Shown here: positions 16,331 to 28,249 of the stretch, in pieces
Layout: every line of letters begins with the position of its first letter
Numbering within the stretch: position 1 is the stretch's first letter
Source: an uncultured Bacteroidia bacterium
GTDB lineage: Bacteria; Bacteroidota; Bacteroidia; Bacteroidales; UBA932
DNA length: 64,000 bases
Direction: 5' to 3'
Assembly (NCBI GenBank): GCA_902766255.1
Contig: CACXCS010000048.1
Span: 1 to 64,000 of the forward strand
Program-made: the position numbers and the translations under genes
The notes under the pieces: generated by a model
Told to the model about the DNA's origin: nothing
The model's input: the letters and a program-made list of their open reading frames with translations, nothing else
Databases searched by the model: none

Positions 16331-17829
16331 CAGAACTCGGGATTAGGGTTGAATCCGCCGTAGGATGCGCCCGGAATTATATCCTCGTCGTTCATGCTGG
16401 ACGGTACCGCGCGGGCTGCCAGGCTGTCAAGCGCCTCGTCCATCTCCATGAAGCGGATTTGCTCGCTCTTGAATACCATGTCGATGTCTTTGGTCTCGCC
16501 GTTACGGTGTTTGGCTATTATTATCTGTGTTTTTTCGCGGTCTTCTATGTTATCGCTAAGACCCACATAATCAGGACGATGGATAAATATGACCATATCT
16601 GCGTCCTGCTCGATGGAACCCGATTCGCGAAGGTCGCTCAGCAGCGGTTTGCCGGCACTTCCGGCCCTTGTAACCGCCTGGCGCGACAGCTGCGACAGGG
16701 CTATGATGGGTATGTCCAGTTCCTTTGCGGTGGCCTTGAGAGTACGGGAGATGGCAGCCACCTCCTGCTCGCGCACGGCCTTGAGTTCCACAGGACCCTG
16801 CATCAGCTGCAGGTAGTCCACCACGATGAGCCTCACACCTTTGTTCTTGACCAGGTTCTTGGCCTTTGTGCGGAACTCCATGATCTGCATACCCGGAGTA
16901 TCATCGATATAGAACGGGGCTTTGGAGAGGTTGCGTATCTTGTATTCCAGCTGCTCCCATTCGTGAGCCTCGAGCTTGCGGTTGCCTTTGATCTTGTCTG
17001 CCGGCAGGCCTGACTCGCTGGTCATCAAGCGTTTGACCAGCTGCTTGGCCGACATTTCAAGGGAGAAGACAGCCACCGGCATGTGATGGTCTACCGCGGC
17101 GTTGCGGGCAAGGTTGAGCGCGAAGGCCGTTTTTCCCACGGAGGGGCGGGCGGCAAGGATTATGAGGTCCGAGCGCTGCCAGCCGTTGGTGATGCGGTCT
17201 ATGCTCACGAAGCCGGAAGGCACGCCGCTCAGGCCGCTGGAGGTCTGCTGCTCCTGTATGTCACCCATGGCCTCGTTGATGATGCTGCCTATGTCCTGCA
17301 CCTCCTTGCGCACATTGCTCTGGATGGCGTCGTAGACTTTGGTCTGGGCCTTGTCAATGAGGTCGTCAACACCTACTGAATCGTCGTAGGCGTCACGGAG
17401 GATATCATAGGATGCAGAGATGAGGTCCCTCTGAATCGTTTTCTGCTTGAGTATCTTGATGTAGAACTCAATATGCGCTGCCGCGCCCACTTTTTCGGAC
17501 AGGCCGGCCAGCATGGCGGGGCCGCCCACGGTATCCAGCTCACCCTGCTCCTTGAGACGGTTGCTCACGGTGATGATGTCGACCGGGGTATGGTCGTTCA
17601 TCAGGGCGGTCATGGCCCTGAATATCATCTGGTGCTTCTGGTCATAGAAGCAGCCGGGCGTGAGCTCCTCAAGGGCCTGGTCCACGCAGGACTGCTCCAG
17701 GAGCATGGCTCCCAGCACCGCTTCCTCGACGTCAAGAGCCTGAGGGGGCTTGTTGCCCATCTCAAGGCCTATGGCGTCCAGATTGGCGGGCTGCGCCTTC
17801 TTGCGGGATTTGGGTGCGGGATCCGGCAT
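16330..17829 (-). CDS. dnaB: Replicative DNA helicase DnaB
   Basis: 499 residues, a normal length with no intein. It unwinds DNA ahead of the replisome as a hexamer. The N-terminal domain (PPQALDVEEAVLGAMLLEQ) and the RecA-like C-terminal domain with P-loop ARPSVGKTAFALNLA, Walker B-type VVDYLQLM and SDLRESGSIEQDADMV are all present. It begins in a TAATG overlap with the zinc-ribbon gene, so the two are likely cotranscribed. Confidence 0.97.
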   Translation of the reverse strand: MPDPAPKSRKKAQPANLDAIGLEMGNKPPQALDVEEAVLGAMLLEQSCVDQALEELTPGCFYDQKHQMIFRAMTALMNDHTPVDIITVSNRLKEQGELDTVGGPAMLAGLSEKVGAAAHIEFYIKILKQKTIQRDLISASYDILRDAYDDSVGVDDLIDKAQTKVYDAIQSNVRKEVQDIGSIINEAMGDIQEQQTSSGLSGVPSGFVSIDRITNGWQRSDLIILAARPSVGKTAFALNLARNAAVDHHMPVAVFSLEMSAKQLVKRLMTSESGLPADKIKGNRKLEAHEWEQLEYKIRNLSKAPFYIDDTPGMQIMEFRTKAKNLVKNKGVRLIVVDYLQLMQGPVELKAVREQEVAAISRTLKATAKELDIPIIALSQLSRQAVTRAGSAGKPLLSDLRESGSIEQDADMVIFIHRPDYVGLSDNIEDREKTQIIIAKHRNGETKDIDMVFKSEQIRFMEMDEALDSLAARAVPSSMNDEDIIPGASYGGFNPNPEF

Positions 17830-18650
17830 TATTCAGCAGTCTGGGGCGTTGCTACGATGATACGTCCGCAGTGCTCGCAGATGACGAGCTTCTTGCCGGA
17901 AGCGATTTCGATGAGGCGCTGTGGAGTGACTGTGTTGAAGCAGCCGCCGCAGGAATCCCCGTTGTACACGGTAACCACGGCAAGGTGGTTGTAGACGCTC
18001 TCGCGGATGCGGTTGTAAGCGCTGAGGGTACGCTCGTCCAGCTTGGCGGCGAGCTCGTCGCGCTTTTTGACCAGCACCTTCTCTTCCTTGGCGGTTGACT
18101 CGACTATCTTTGCGAGCTCCTCGCGCTTGGCTTCGAGGTCGATGTTGAGCACATCCAGTTTGTCGCCGATGCGCTGGATAGCAGCCTTGTTGTCGGCGAT
18201 GGCGTCGCGGGACTCACCTATCTTCTTTTCGTCGATCTTGCGAAGGATACCGAGGTTCTCGAGCTCCTTGTTGATGGAGTCGAACTCGCGGCTGTTGGAA
18301 ATTTTCTCCAGCTGCTGGCGATATTTTTCCATCTCGGCGTCGAGACTTACGATGTCCTCGTTCATAACGACGATATTGTTGTTGTATTGGGCGATAACCT
18401 GCTCGAGCTCAGCTATTTTGCCGTTGCATGACTCTACCTGGGCCTCGAGGCCGGCCACCTCGGAGGGCAGCTCGCCGCGGAGCTGAATGAGCTTCTCGAT
18501 GGCGTTGTCGGCGTTCTGGAGGTCATAGAGCGTCTTGAGTTTCTCTTCGGTGTTGACTTCGGTATCTGCAAAATTTTTCTGCAGGGATACGAAGGTTTCG
18601 CGCTCATCGATGGGGGTTACGACTTTCTTGGTTTTCTTTGTTGTGGCCAT
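17829..18650 (-). CDS. Coiled-coil protein with C4-type zinc ribbon
   Basis: 273 residues. A long predicted coiled coil (about residues 35-200, rich in Glu, Lys and Leu) leads to a zinc ribbon with CGGC and, near the end, CEHCGRI. This is the zf-RING_7/CdsZ-like family. Its exact function in Bacteroidota is not settled; family members have been linked to flagellar or nucleic-acid processes elsewhere. It has its own likely promoter (TATCTTTG at 18681-18674) and overlaps dnaB by 1 nt. Confidence 0.85.
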   Translation of the reverse strand: MATTKKTKKVVTPIDERETFVSLQKNFADTEVNTEEKLKTLYDLQNADNAIEKLIQLRGELPSEVAGLEAQVESCNGKIAELEQVIAQYNNNIVVMNEDIVSLDAEMEKYRQQLEKISNSREFDSINKELENLGILRKIDEKKIGESRDAIADNKAAIQRIGDKLDVLNIDLEAKREELAKIVESTAKEEKVLVKKRDELAAKLDERTLSAYNRIRESVYNHLAVVTVYNGDSCGGCFNTVTPQRLIEIASGKKLVICEHCGRIIVATPQTAE

Positions 18651-18673
18651 ATTTATCTATTTATCAAGAATTA

Positions 18674-18681
18674 CAAAGATA
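18674..18681 (-). promoter_or_regulatory. -7 promoter element of the zinc-ribbon/dnaB unit
   Basis: TATCTTTG on the minus strand fits the Bacteroidota TAnnTTTG consensus. It lies 23 nt before the ATG at 18650 and would start the zinc-ribbon-dnaB-rseC-rnf transcript. No clear TTTG was seen at the usual upstream distance. Confidence 0.6.
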
Positions 18682-18693
18682 GGGATTTTTTTG

Positions 18694-19011
18694 TTATAAC
18701 GAATTCTTTATCTCCACAAGTTGGGCCCTGATGGCTTTAAGCGAATCGAGAGCCTTGACCGACTTGCTTACCGACGCTTTGTTGGCGGCCAGGGTCTTGG
18801 CAGCGCCCTCCAGGGTAAGCCCTTTGTCCTTAACCAGGTAGTGGATCTGCTTCAGCATCTCGATGTCGGCTGCGGTGTACTGCCGGTTGCCCTTGGAACT
18901 GCGTGAAGGCTTGAGCAGGCCCGGGAAATTGTTGGTCCAGAAGCGTACGAGCGATACCGACTCCCCTATTGCAGAAGCCGCCTCGCTGATTGAATAAAAT
19001 AGCTTTTCCAT
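18694..19011 (-). CDS. MerR-family transcriptional regulator
   Basis: 105 residues, one domain. The N-terminal winged helix-turn-helix (FYSISEAASAIGESVSLVRFW, then RQYTAADIEMLKQIHYLV) matches MerR-type regulators found as short single-domain proteins across Bacteroidota. No effector domain follows; a short helical tail ends the protein. It starts 4 nt after the second M23 peptidase gene and is probably in its operon. Target unknown. Confidence 0.9.
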   Translation of the reverse strand: MEKLFYSISEAASAIGESVSLVRFWTNNFPGLLKPSRSSKGNRQYTAADIEMLKQIHYLVKDKGLTLEGAAKTLAANKASVSKSVKALDSLKAIRAQLVEIKNSL

Positions 19012-19015
19012 ATTG

Positions 19016-19927
19016 TTAATCCATTGATTGCTGAGTGTAACGGGCCATGTAGACCATGTTGGAATACTCCTCGGGGGTTACCGAAGCGAAGATATAGTTG
19101 AGAGGGTCCAGCAGGGTGCTGTCGCGCCAGACCTCGTAGTGCAGGTGCGGGGCATAGGCGTTGCCCGACATTCCGGCATGGCCTATCACACGGCCGCGAC
19201 GCACGCTCTGGCCCTGCGAAACATTGATCTCGTACAGGTGGGAATAATGCGTTCTGTATCCACCTTTATGCTTGATGGTCACCGTGTTACCCTCGCCTTT
19301 CAGGGAATGGTTGACGGCCGAAACCACTCCGTCGGCGGGAGCCTTTACGGGAGTGTCCTGAGCCACAATGAAATCCACTCCATTGTGCTGGGCCGTAGTA
19401 GTGTAGAAGGGATTTATCTTCGTGCCTGTGCCGGCGCCCGTCTGCGTATAGCTGATATGGTCCAGAGGCAGGTCCATGGGAGGCATCACAAGGCTTTCGT
19501 CCTTGATAGTCGCGACGATCTTGCGGAAAAGGCTGTCAACCGCAGCGGCGTCGGCCACCAGCCTGTCTGCCTTGGCGGCAGTGTAGAACACCAGCTTGGA
19601 ATCGGGTATGGAGTCGCTGCCGAAAAAGATGCCAAGAGTGGACATGGGATCGTCCTGTGGGGGCTCGGAGTGGAAGATATCCTTGTAGATAATGTCGTCC
19701 TTTTTGGAAAGCAGGCCCAGGTCGCTGTCGATCTTGTCGATTTTGGGCGGAAGCGAAGGATAGAGCGAGGCATAGAGCTCATTTTCTTCCTGGAGCTGCT
19801 TTTCCTCGTCGGTACTGTACACCAGGGCCACTATGGCATAGCCCACAATGGTCAGCGACAGCACCGTAAGTACAAACTTCAGCGCCAGCCACAGGTAATA
19901 GCTTATGTAGTGCCTATTTACGCCCAT
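19016..19927 (-). CDS. M23-family metallopeptidase, membrane-anchored (second of two)
   Basis: 303 residues. One N-terminal membrane helix (about residues 11-35), a coiled linker, and a C-terminal LytM/M23 domain with the zinc ligands: HNGVDF and the HLHYE motif, with THYSHLYE between. Such proteins cut peptidoglycan cross-bridges or act as inactive activators of amidases; the ligands here look complete. It overlaps the preceding M23 gene by 14 nt and is a diverged tandem paralogue. Confidence 0.92.
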   Translation of the reverse strand: MGVNRHYISYYLWLALKFVLTVLSLTIVGYAIVALVYSTDEEKQLQEENELYASLYPSLPPKIDKIDSDLGLLSKKDDIIYKDIFHSEPPQDDPMSTLGIFFGSDSIPDSKLVFYTAAKADRLVADAAAVDSLFRKIVATIKDESLVMPPMDLPLDHISYTQTGAGTGTKINPFYTTTAQHNGVDFIVAQDTPVKAPADGVVSAVNHSLKGEGNTVTIKHKGGYRTHYSHLYEINVSQGQSVRRGRVIGHAGMSGNAYAPHLHYEVWRDSTLLDPLNYIFASVTPEEYSNMVYMARYTQQSMD

Positions 19928-20903
19928 TTGTTCCTTGTTTTTTCTGCCTTTCGCCCAATGTGACAGTGGTGGGACGCGTGCCCTCCTTTTCCATTTTGCG
20001 CTTGACTATCATGGCTTTGTACTCATCAACCGGCATGGACATGTCCATGAACGACATGGGATTGAGATAGTCGCCGCGGTAAATTACTTCGTAATGCAGA
20101 TGCGGGCCGGTGGCCTTGCCGGACTTGCCGACTTCGCCGATTTTGTCTCCCCTGCGCAACTGCTGGCCCACACCCACGTCCACCGTGTTCAGGTGGGCGT
20201 AGCGGGTCTGGTAGCCGAATCCGTGGTTCACCACCACCTCGTTGCCGTAGCCGTCGTACTTGAAGTCCACTTTCTCAACCACTCCGTCACCTGTAGCATA
20301 AACCGGATTGCCGGTTTTGGTGGCAAAGTCCTGCCCGTTATGACGGGCGAGCCCGCCGTACACAGGGTCCACCCTCGTCCCGAAGGGACTGGACAGATTG
20401 TAGGTACCTTTCTTGGGGAGTATTGGGGGAACTGCAGGAATGCACGAGACCATCGAACCGGCCTCGCGGGCCACGAGGGCCACCTCGCCAAGCGCGGTCA
20501 TCTGGCGGTCAATCCTGCTCTGCACTGCATCCAGACGCCGGTCGAGCGCCTGCATTGCCGTAGCGGAGCTGTCGGTGGAAGTAGTGTCTACGATGGTGTC
20601 CAGGGCGAATATAGAGCGGTACACCTCGTTGTTCCGGGTCTCGATGGCGGCAAGGTTCTGCTCGTACACATCCAGCTTGTGGCGCATGACGCCCATCTTG
20701 GCCTGCCAGGCATCGTTGCTGCGCTTGAGAATGGCGGTCTTGGGAAGGTCGTTCCCCCACTTTACAAACCACAGCCAGCAGAACGCCGCAACCACCGCAA
20801 CGGCGGAAACGGTGAGCGCTACGAAGTGAAGGACTGCCTTCCAACCGGTCAGCTGTCGCTCCTCGTAATTAAGTGTCCGGGGATTGTAAACAATCAGGCG
20901 CAT
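19914..20903 (-). CDS. M23-family metallopeptidase, membrane-anchored (first of two)
   Basis: 329 residues starting MRLIVYNPRTLNYEERQLTG. The start at 20903 is supported by a TACCTTTG promoter element ending 6 nt before it. One membrane helix (about residues 29-50), a helical linker, then the M23 domain with HNGQDF, TRYAHLNT and PHLHYE. It probably acts in cell-wall remodelling in the periplasm. It is the first gene of a unit with the second M23 gene and the MerR regulator. Confidence 0.93.
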   Translation of the reverse strand: MRLIVYNPRTLNYEERQLTGWKAVLHFVALTVSAVAVVAAFCWLWFVKWGNDLPKTAILKRSNDAWQAKMGVMRHKLDVYEQNLAAIETRNNEVYRSIFALDTIVDTTSTDSSATAMQALDRRLDAVQSRIDRQMTALGEVALVAREAGSMVSCIPAVPPILPKKGTYNLSSPFGTRVDPVYGGLARHNGQDFATKTGNPVYATGDGVVEKVDFKYDGYGNEVVVNHGFGYQTRYAHLNTVDVGVGQQLRRGDKIGEVGKSGKATGPHLHYEVIYRGDYLNPMSFMDMSMPVDEYKAMIVKRKMEKEGTRPTTVTLGERQKKQGTNGRK

Positions 20904-20909
20904 TGGGCG

Positions 20910-20917
20910 CAAAGGTA
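20910..20917 (-). promoter_or_regulatory. -7 promoter element of the M23 peptidase unit
   Basis: TACCTTTG on the minus strand, with a TTG about 20 nt upstream and only 6 nt (CGCCCA) between it and the ATG at 20903. The predicted transcript would have almost no leader. Confidence 0.65.
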
Positions 20918-20932
20918 CTAATTATTTGCCAA

Positions 20933-22304
20933 TTAGGCAACTTCACCTAAAGTCCATTTGCGCATCCATCTGTTGCTCCGGACGTATATCAGGAACAGCA
21001 GACCGCGCACGCTGAGTTCGATGGCCATGGCGATCCAATATCCCACCAGCCCCATGCGCGGAGTGAGAATAAGGGCCAAAACAATGCGTACCAACCAGAT
21101 AGATCCGAAGTTCATAGCCGTAGGCACGAGCGTTTCGCCGGCGCCGGCACACACACCGAACCCTACTATCGAGGCTGCATACAGGCATTCGGCAAAAGCC
21201 TCGATCCTGAGCACCTTCGCGCCCAGTGCCACAACCTCGGGGTCGTTGCTCATGATGCCCATCATCTGCGGAGCAAAGGCATACATAGCCACTGCCAGCA
21301 GCGACATCATGGCCATCGCCATGCCTATTGTGGCCCAGCCGAAGCGGCGGGCAAGGTCGTTGCGGCGGGCGCCCAGGCTCTGGCCCACCAGGGTTGTTGC
21401 CGATTCCTCAAGGCCGTAGCCAGGCATGTAGCAGAAACTCTCGGCGGTAATGGCGAAAGCATTGGCAGCGATGCTCACAGGACCCAGAGGAGCCACGATC
21501 AAAGTGCTCATGACATGAGCGCCGCGCATGACTACATTCTGCAGCCAGAGCGGGCCGGTAACACCCAAAGCAGTACGAATTGTACTATGCTGAGGGATAA
21601 AAGAGCCCCTCTCCCATACAATCCTGAGTTCCTCGGAACGGGTACAGACATACCAGAGGCCTGCCGCGGTAGCCAGGAGTTCCGACACGCCTGTCCCAAG
21701 GGCAGCGCCCGCAACTCCCATATCCAGGACATATATGAATATGTAGTTGAACACTACGTCGAGGGCGCACATGGCCACATATATAATGCTGGGCACCTTC
21801 ATATTGCCGCTTGACTGCAGCATCGAGGCGGCGGCATAGCCGACCATTCCTATAGGCAGGAAGGCAGAGTAAATGCTGAAATATGCAGATGCATCGGCAT
21901 GAATCTGCTCAGCTCCACCAAGCCATGCGGGTAGCGGGCGTGCAATTCCAAGGGCCACAAGCCCCAGTACCATACTGAAAGCCAGTACGCTGAAGAGCCC
22001 CTGCCGCAGCACCTGCCTGGCCTTTACAAAGTCCCTGGCTCCGCAGGCATGGGCTACCTGCACCGAGAATCCGGTGATTACGGCCATGGCAAAACCCCCG
22101 ACAATCCAGGTTGTTGTGGACACCAGGCCCACCGAGGCCGCCTGATTGGACCCGAGGCGCCCCACCATGGCCGAGTCGATGTATTGCATCAGCACCGACG
22201 ACAGCTGCGCCAGGATGGCCGGCACCGACAACAACAGCGTCAGCTGCAGCTGGTCGCCGCCGGTAAGGGGCTCTCCGCCCCGGAGTTTTGCCAGGAGTTC
22301 GTCT

Positions 22305-22315
<11 letters not shown>
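20933..22315 (-). CDS. MATE-family efflux transporter
   Basis: 460 residues, about 12 membrane segments, with the MATE repeat features: SVPAILAQLSSVLMQYIDSAMVGRLG in the first half and QNVVMRGAHVMS and GYGLEESATTLVGQSLGA in the second. These proteins export organic cations or drugs using a sodium or proton gradient; the substrate is not predictable. The start at 22315 (MKSKDELLAKL) overlaps the 3' end of the permease-formyltransferase gene by 11 nt. Confidence 0.93.
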
Positions 22316-24719
<2,404 letters not shown>

Positions 24720-24722
24720 ATT

Positions 24723-27359
24723 CTAACGCGTGGCTGCTTCTACAAGGGCGTCGAGGGCGTCCACAAGGCCTGCAATATCCTTGCCGCCTGCAGTTGCCAG
24801 GCCGGGCTGGCCGCCTCCGCCGCCCTGAATGAGCTTGGCGGCGGCGCCGATATCCTTTCCGGCGTGGCGGCCTGCGGCCACCAGGTCGGATGAATACATC
24901 AGCAGCAGCTGGGGCTTGCCACCGGCTTCGTAGGCAGCGGCAAGAGCCGTATTCTTAAGCTCCTTCTGGAGAGCGAGAGCGGCATTGCGCATCATGGCGG
25001 GATCGAACTCCAGGCACACTGTAGGATTGGCCACGATAAGGTTTATTCCATTGACGGTCTGTGCCTTTTCGGAAAGCCTGCGGGCCAGGTCGGCAGCCTT
25101 TGCCTTGGCGAATTCCTCCGCCTGCTTCTTGAAGGAGGCGTTGTCCTCTATCATCTTCTGGATGGCTCCGGTAAGGTCGGGCACATTGTTGAAGAATGAA
25201 CGGGCGGTCTTGAGGAGATTCTGCATAGTGCTGACCATTTCCTCGGCCTGCTCTCCGGTGACAGCCTCGATACGGCGTATTCCGGCGGCAATGGCGGATT
25301 CGGATACGATCTTGAACAGGCCGATATTGCCGGTGGCCGAGGTATGGCATCCGCCGCAAAGCTCGGTGCTGGGGCCGAAGGTGACCACGCGGACGCGGTC
25401 GCCGTACTTCTCGCCGAAGAGGGCCATGGCGCCGAGGCTGCGCGCCTCATCCATTGTGGCGTCGCGTTTTTCGATCAAAGGGAAATTGCTGCGTATCAGC
25501 TCGTTAACCCTCTTCTCGACTGCCATGATCTGCTCGTCGGAGAGCTTCTCGAAGTGGGAAAAGTCAAAGCGGAATCCCTTATCGGATACGAAGGAACCCT
25601 TCTGCTCCACATGATTGCCAAGTATTTCGCGCAGAGCCCTGTGCATGAGGTGGGTGCAGCTGTGGTTATTGGCGATGCGCTGCCTGCGGGCAGCGTCGAC
25701 GCTCAGAGTGAAGTCACCCCCGGGGTTCTGCGGAAGGCGCTCGGCAATGTGTATGGTGAGTTCATTCTCTTTTATAGTATTGAGAATCTTGATGGTTTCG
25801 CCATCCTCGGAGGTAATGGTGCCTGTGTCGCCTATCTCACCGCCCATCTCGCCGTAGAAAGGAGTACGCTCGAAGACCAGCTGGAGCATCTCCTTGTTCT
25901 TCTGGACCACGGTTCGCTGCTTCAGAAGGCGAGCGCCCGAGGTTTCAGTAGAGTCGTAGCCAGTGAATTCAACATCTTCGCCCTCATGGTATACCGTCCA
26001 GTCACCGAAGGAGTTGGCGGTGGCGTTGCGGGCACGGTCTTTCTGCTGCTGGAGCTCTTTGCCGAAGCCTTCCAGGTCAACTTTGTAACCTTTCTCGGCG
26101 GCAATGAGCTCGGTGAGGTCTATGGGGAATCCGTAGGTGTCGTACAGGCGGAAAGCGTCCGAGCCGGGGATGAGTTTGGTGTCTTTGCTGGCCTCCATGC
26201 AATCGTCCAGAAGCTTGATTCCGCGGTCCAGGGTGCGCAGGAAGGCCATTTCCTCCTCGCGGATAACGGATTCGATGAGCTTCTGCTGGGCGGGGAGCTC
26301 GGGATAAGCATCACCCATATCGTCCACCAGCTGCTGAACGAGCTGGCAGAGGAAAGGCTCGGAGAGGCCCAGGAAGGTATAGCCGTAGCGTACAGCACGG
26401 CGCAGGATCCTGCGGATTACGTAGCCTGCCTTTACGTTACTGGGGAGCTGGCCGTCGGCAATCGAAAAACTAATGGCGCGGATATGGTCGGCTATGACAC
26501 GCATTGCGACGTCGGTCTGCTGGCTTTCGCCGTAGCGGTGGCCGCTCAATGCACCTATCTTCGACAGCATTCCCGTAAACACGTCGGAGTCGTAGTTGCT
26601 GTTCTTGCCCTGGAGCACTGCGCAAAGGCGCTCGAAGCCCATACCGGTGTCGATATTCTTGGCGGGAAGGGGCTCAAGATGGCCGTCGGCGAAGCGCTGG
26701 AACTGCATGAACACAAGGTTCCAGATTTCTATGACATGAGGGTCAGACTTGTTCACCAGCTCGCGTCCGGGGATGCCGCTAGCAGCCTTTTCCTCGGCGC
26801 TGCGTATGTCGATGTGCACCTCTGAGCAAGGGCCGCAAGGGCCGGTATCGCCCATCTCCCAGAAGTTGTCGTGCTTGTTGCCAAGCAGGATATGGTCCTC
26901 AGGCAAGTGCTTGAGCCAAGCCTCTTTAGCCTCCTGATCCATAGTGGTACCATCCTCGGCGGCGCCTTCGAATACAGTGGCGTAGAGTATGTTCTTGTCT
27001 ATCTTGTAGACCTCGGTCAGGAGTTCCCACGCCCAGTCTATGGCCTCTTTCTTGAAGTAGTCTCCGAAGCTCCAGTTGCCGAGCATCTCGAACATGGTGT
27101 GGTGATAGGTGTCATGGCCGACCTCCTCAAGGTCGTTGTGCTTGCCGCTCACGCGAAGGCACTTCTGTGTATCCACCGCACGGTTGAATGCGGTGCTCTT
27201 GTTGCCCAGGAAGATATCCTTGAACTGGTTCATCCCGGCATTGGTAAACATAAGGGTGGGGTCGTTCTTGACCACCATGGGTGCAGAGGGCACTACCGTG
27301 TGTCCTTTGGAGGCAAAGAAGTCCAGAAACTTCTGCCTTATTTCTTTCGATGTCAACAT
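24723..27359 (-). CDS. alaS: Alanyl-tRNA synthetase
   Basis: 878 residues, full length. The start at 27359 ([20 protein letters not shown]) is favoured over one three codons up because the -7 element ends 6 nt before it. The catalytic domain ([37 protein letters not shown]), the editing domain with HSCTHLMH and CGGCHT, and the C-Ala domain with a Gly-rich [10 protein letters not shown] stretch are all present. It charges tRNA-Ala and removes mischarged Ser or Gly. Confidence 0.97.
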   Translation of the reverse strand: MLTSKEIRQKFLDFFASKGHTVVPSAPMVVKNDPTLMFTNAGMNQFKDIFLGNKSTAFNRAVDTQKCLRVSGKHNDLEEVGHDTYHHTMFEMLGNWSFGDYFKKEAIDWAWELLTEVYKIDKNILYATVFEGAAEDGTTMDQEAKEAWLKHLPEDHILLGNKHDNFWEMGDTGPCGPCSEVHIDIRSAEEKAASGIPGRELVNKSDPHVIEIWNLVFMQFQRFADGHLEPLPAKNIDTGMGFERLCAVLQGKNSNYDSDVFTGMLSKIGALSGHRYGESQQTDVAMRVIADHIRAISFSIADGQLPSNVKAGYVIRRILRRAVRYGYTFLGLSEPFLCQLVQQLVDDMGDAYPELPAQQKLIESVIREEEMAFLRTLDRGIKLLDDCMEASKDTKLIPGSDAFRLYDTYGFPIDLTELIAAEKGYKVDLEGFGKELQQQKDRARNATANSFGDWTVYHEGEDVEFTGYDSTETSGARLLKQRTVVQKNKEMLQLVFERTPFYGEMGGEIGDTGTITSEDGETIKILNTIKENELTIHIAERLPQNPGGDFTLSVDAARRQRIANNHSCTHLMHRALREILGNHVEQKGSFVSDKGFRFDFSHFEKLSDEQIMAVEKRVNELIRSNFPLIEKRDATMDEARSLGAMALFGEKYGDRVRVVTFGPSTELCGGCHTSATGNIGLFKIVSESAIAAGIRRIEAVTGEQAEEMVSTMQNLLKTARSFFNNVPDLTGAIQKMIEDNASFKKQAEEFAKAKAADLARRLSEKAQTVNGINLIVANPTVCLEFDPAMMRNAALALQKELKNTALAAAYEAGGKPQLLLMYSSDLVAAGRHAGKDIGAAAKLIQGGGGGQPGLATAGGKDIAGLVDALDALVEAATR

Positions 27360-27365
27360 AGCCTG

Positions 27366-27373
27366 CAAAGATA
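27366..27373 (-). promoter_or_regulatory. -7 promoter element of alaS
   Basis: TATCTTTG on the minus strand, 6 nt before the chosen ATG, implying a leaderless or near-leaderless mRNA. No TTTG was seen at 19-21 nt upstream. Confidence 0.6.
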
Positions 27374-27376
27374 CTA

Positions 27377-28249
27377 CTATTTTTTCAAAACGCGGACATC
27401 CTGCTGCAGCTGGACCTTCAAGGCCTCCAGCGATGCGAACTTGCGTTCCTCGCGGATACGCTCCTGGAAATCGATGCTTATGTCCAGGCCGTAGATCATT
27501 TCGTCGAAGTCGAGGATGTGGGTTTCGATGGTGAGGGTGTCGCGGTTGCTGACCGTGGGCCTGGTGCCTATGTTGGTCATGCCGGAAAACTCTTTTCCAA
27601 GAACATGCACGCGGGTGCTGTAAACCCCGGGTTTGGGAATGAGCATCAGCGGCTCGTAAAGTTTCATATTGGCGGTGGGAAAACCTATGGTCCTGCCAAG
27701 GCGGTTGCCGCTGACCACCACACCCTCAAGCCTGTAAGGACGGCCAAGCAGTTTGTCGGCAAGGGCAGTATCACCCTCGGAAAGGGCGGCCCTGATACGG
27801 CTGGAGCTGACCGGAGTGCCTCCGTAAAGGACCGGAGGCGTTATAACGGCTCCGAGGCCCATGCTGCGCGCCTGGGCAGCAATAGCGTCAGGGCCGGCCT
27901 GCTCGCGGCCGAAGCGGGTGTCGTAGCCCAATACAAGCGCAGAGCATTGATAATCACGGCAAAGCATCTGAAGATACTCCCGGCAGTCCATGGCCGCGAA
28001 CTCACGAGTAAAGCGCAGCGACAAAACTTCGTCCACTCCCAGCGAGCGCAGCATATCCAAACGCCCGTCCCGTGAAGACAGGTAGCGCAGAGAGTCCGCG
28101 CCGCTCTGCAGCACAGCCCTGGGATGAGGCCAGAAGCTCACAATAACGCTCTGCTCCCCTCTGGCACGGGCCTCGGAGAGCAGATTGTCTATCACAAGAC
28201 GGTGCCCGGTGTGGACACCGTCAAAAAAGCCGGTCGCTATTACAGCCAT
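27377..28249 (-). CDS. ribF: Bifunctional riboflavin kinase/FAD synthetase
   Basis: 290 residues. The N-terminal nucleotidyltransferase domain carries [11 protein letters not shown] and the C-terminal flavokinase domain carries [11 protein letters not shown]. It makes FMN and FAD from riboflavin; both Rnf flavin subunits in this window need FMN. It overlaps the phosphorylase gene by 10 nt and ends before the alaS promoter. Confidence 0.96.
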   Translation of the reverse strand: MAVIATGFFDGVHTGHRLVIDNLLSEARARGEQSVIVSFWPHPRAVLQSGADSLRYLSSRDGRLDMLRSLGVDEVLSLRFTREFAAMDCREYLQMLCRDYQCSALVLGYDTRFGREQAGPDAIAAQARSMGLGAVITPPVLYGGTPVSSSRIRAALSEGDTALADKLLGRPYRLEGVVVSGNRLGRTIGFPTANMKLYEPLMLIPKPGVYSTRVHVLGKEFSGMTNIGTRPTVSNRDTLTIETHILDFDEMIYGLDISIDFQERIREERKFASLEALKVQLQQDVRVLKK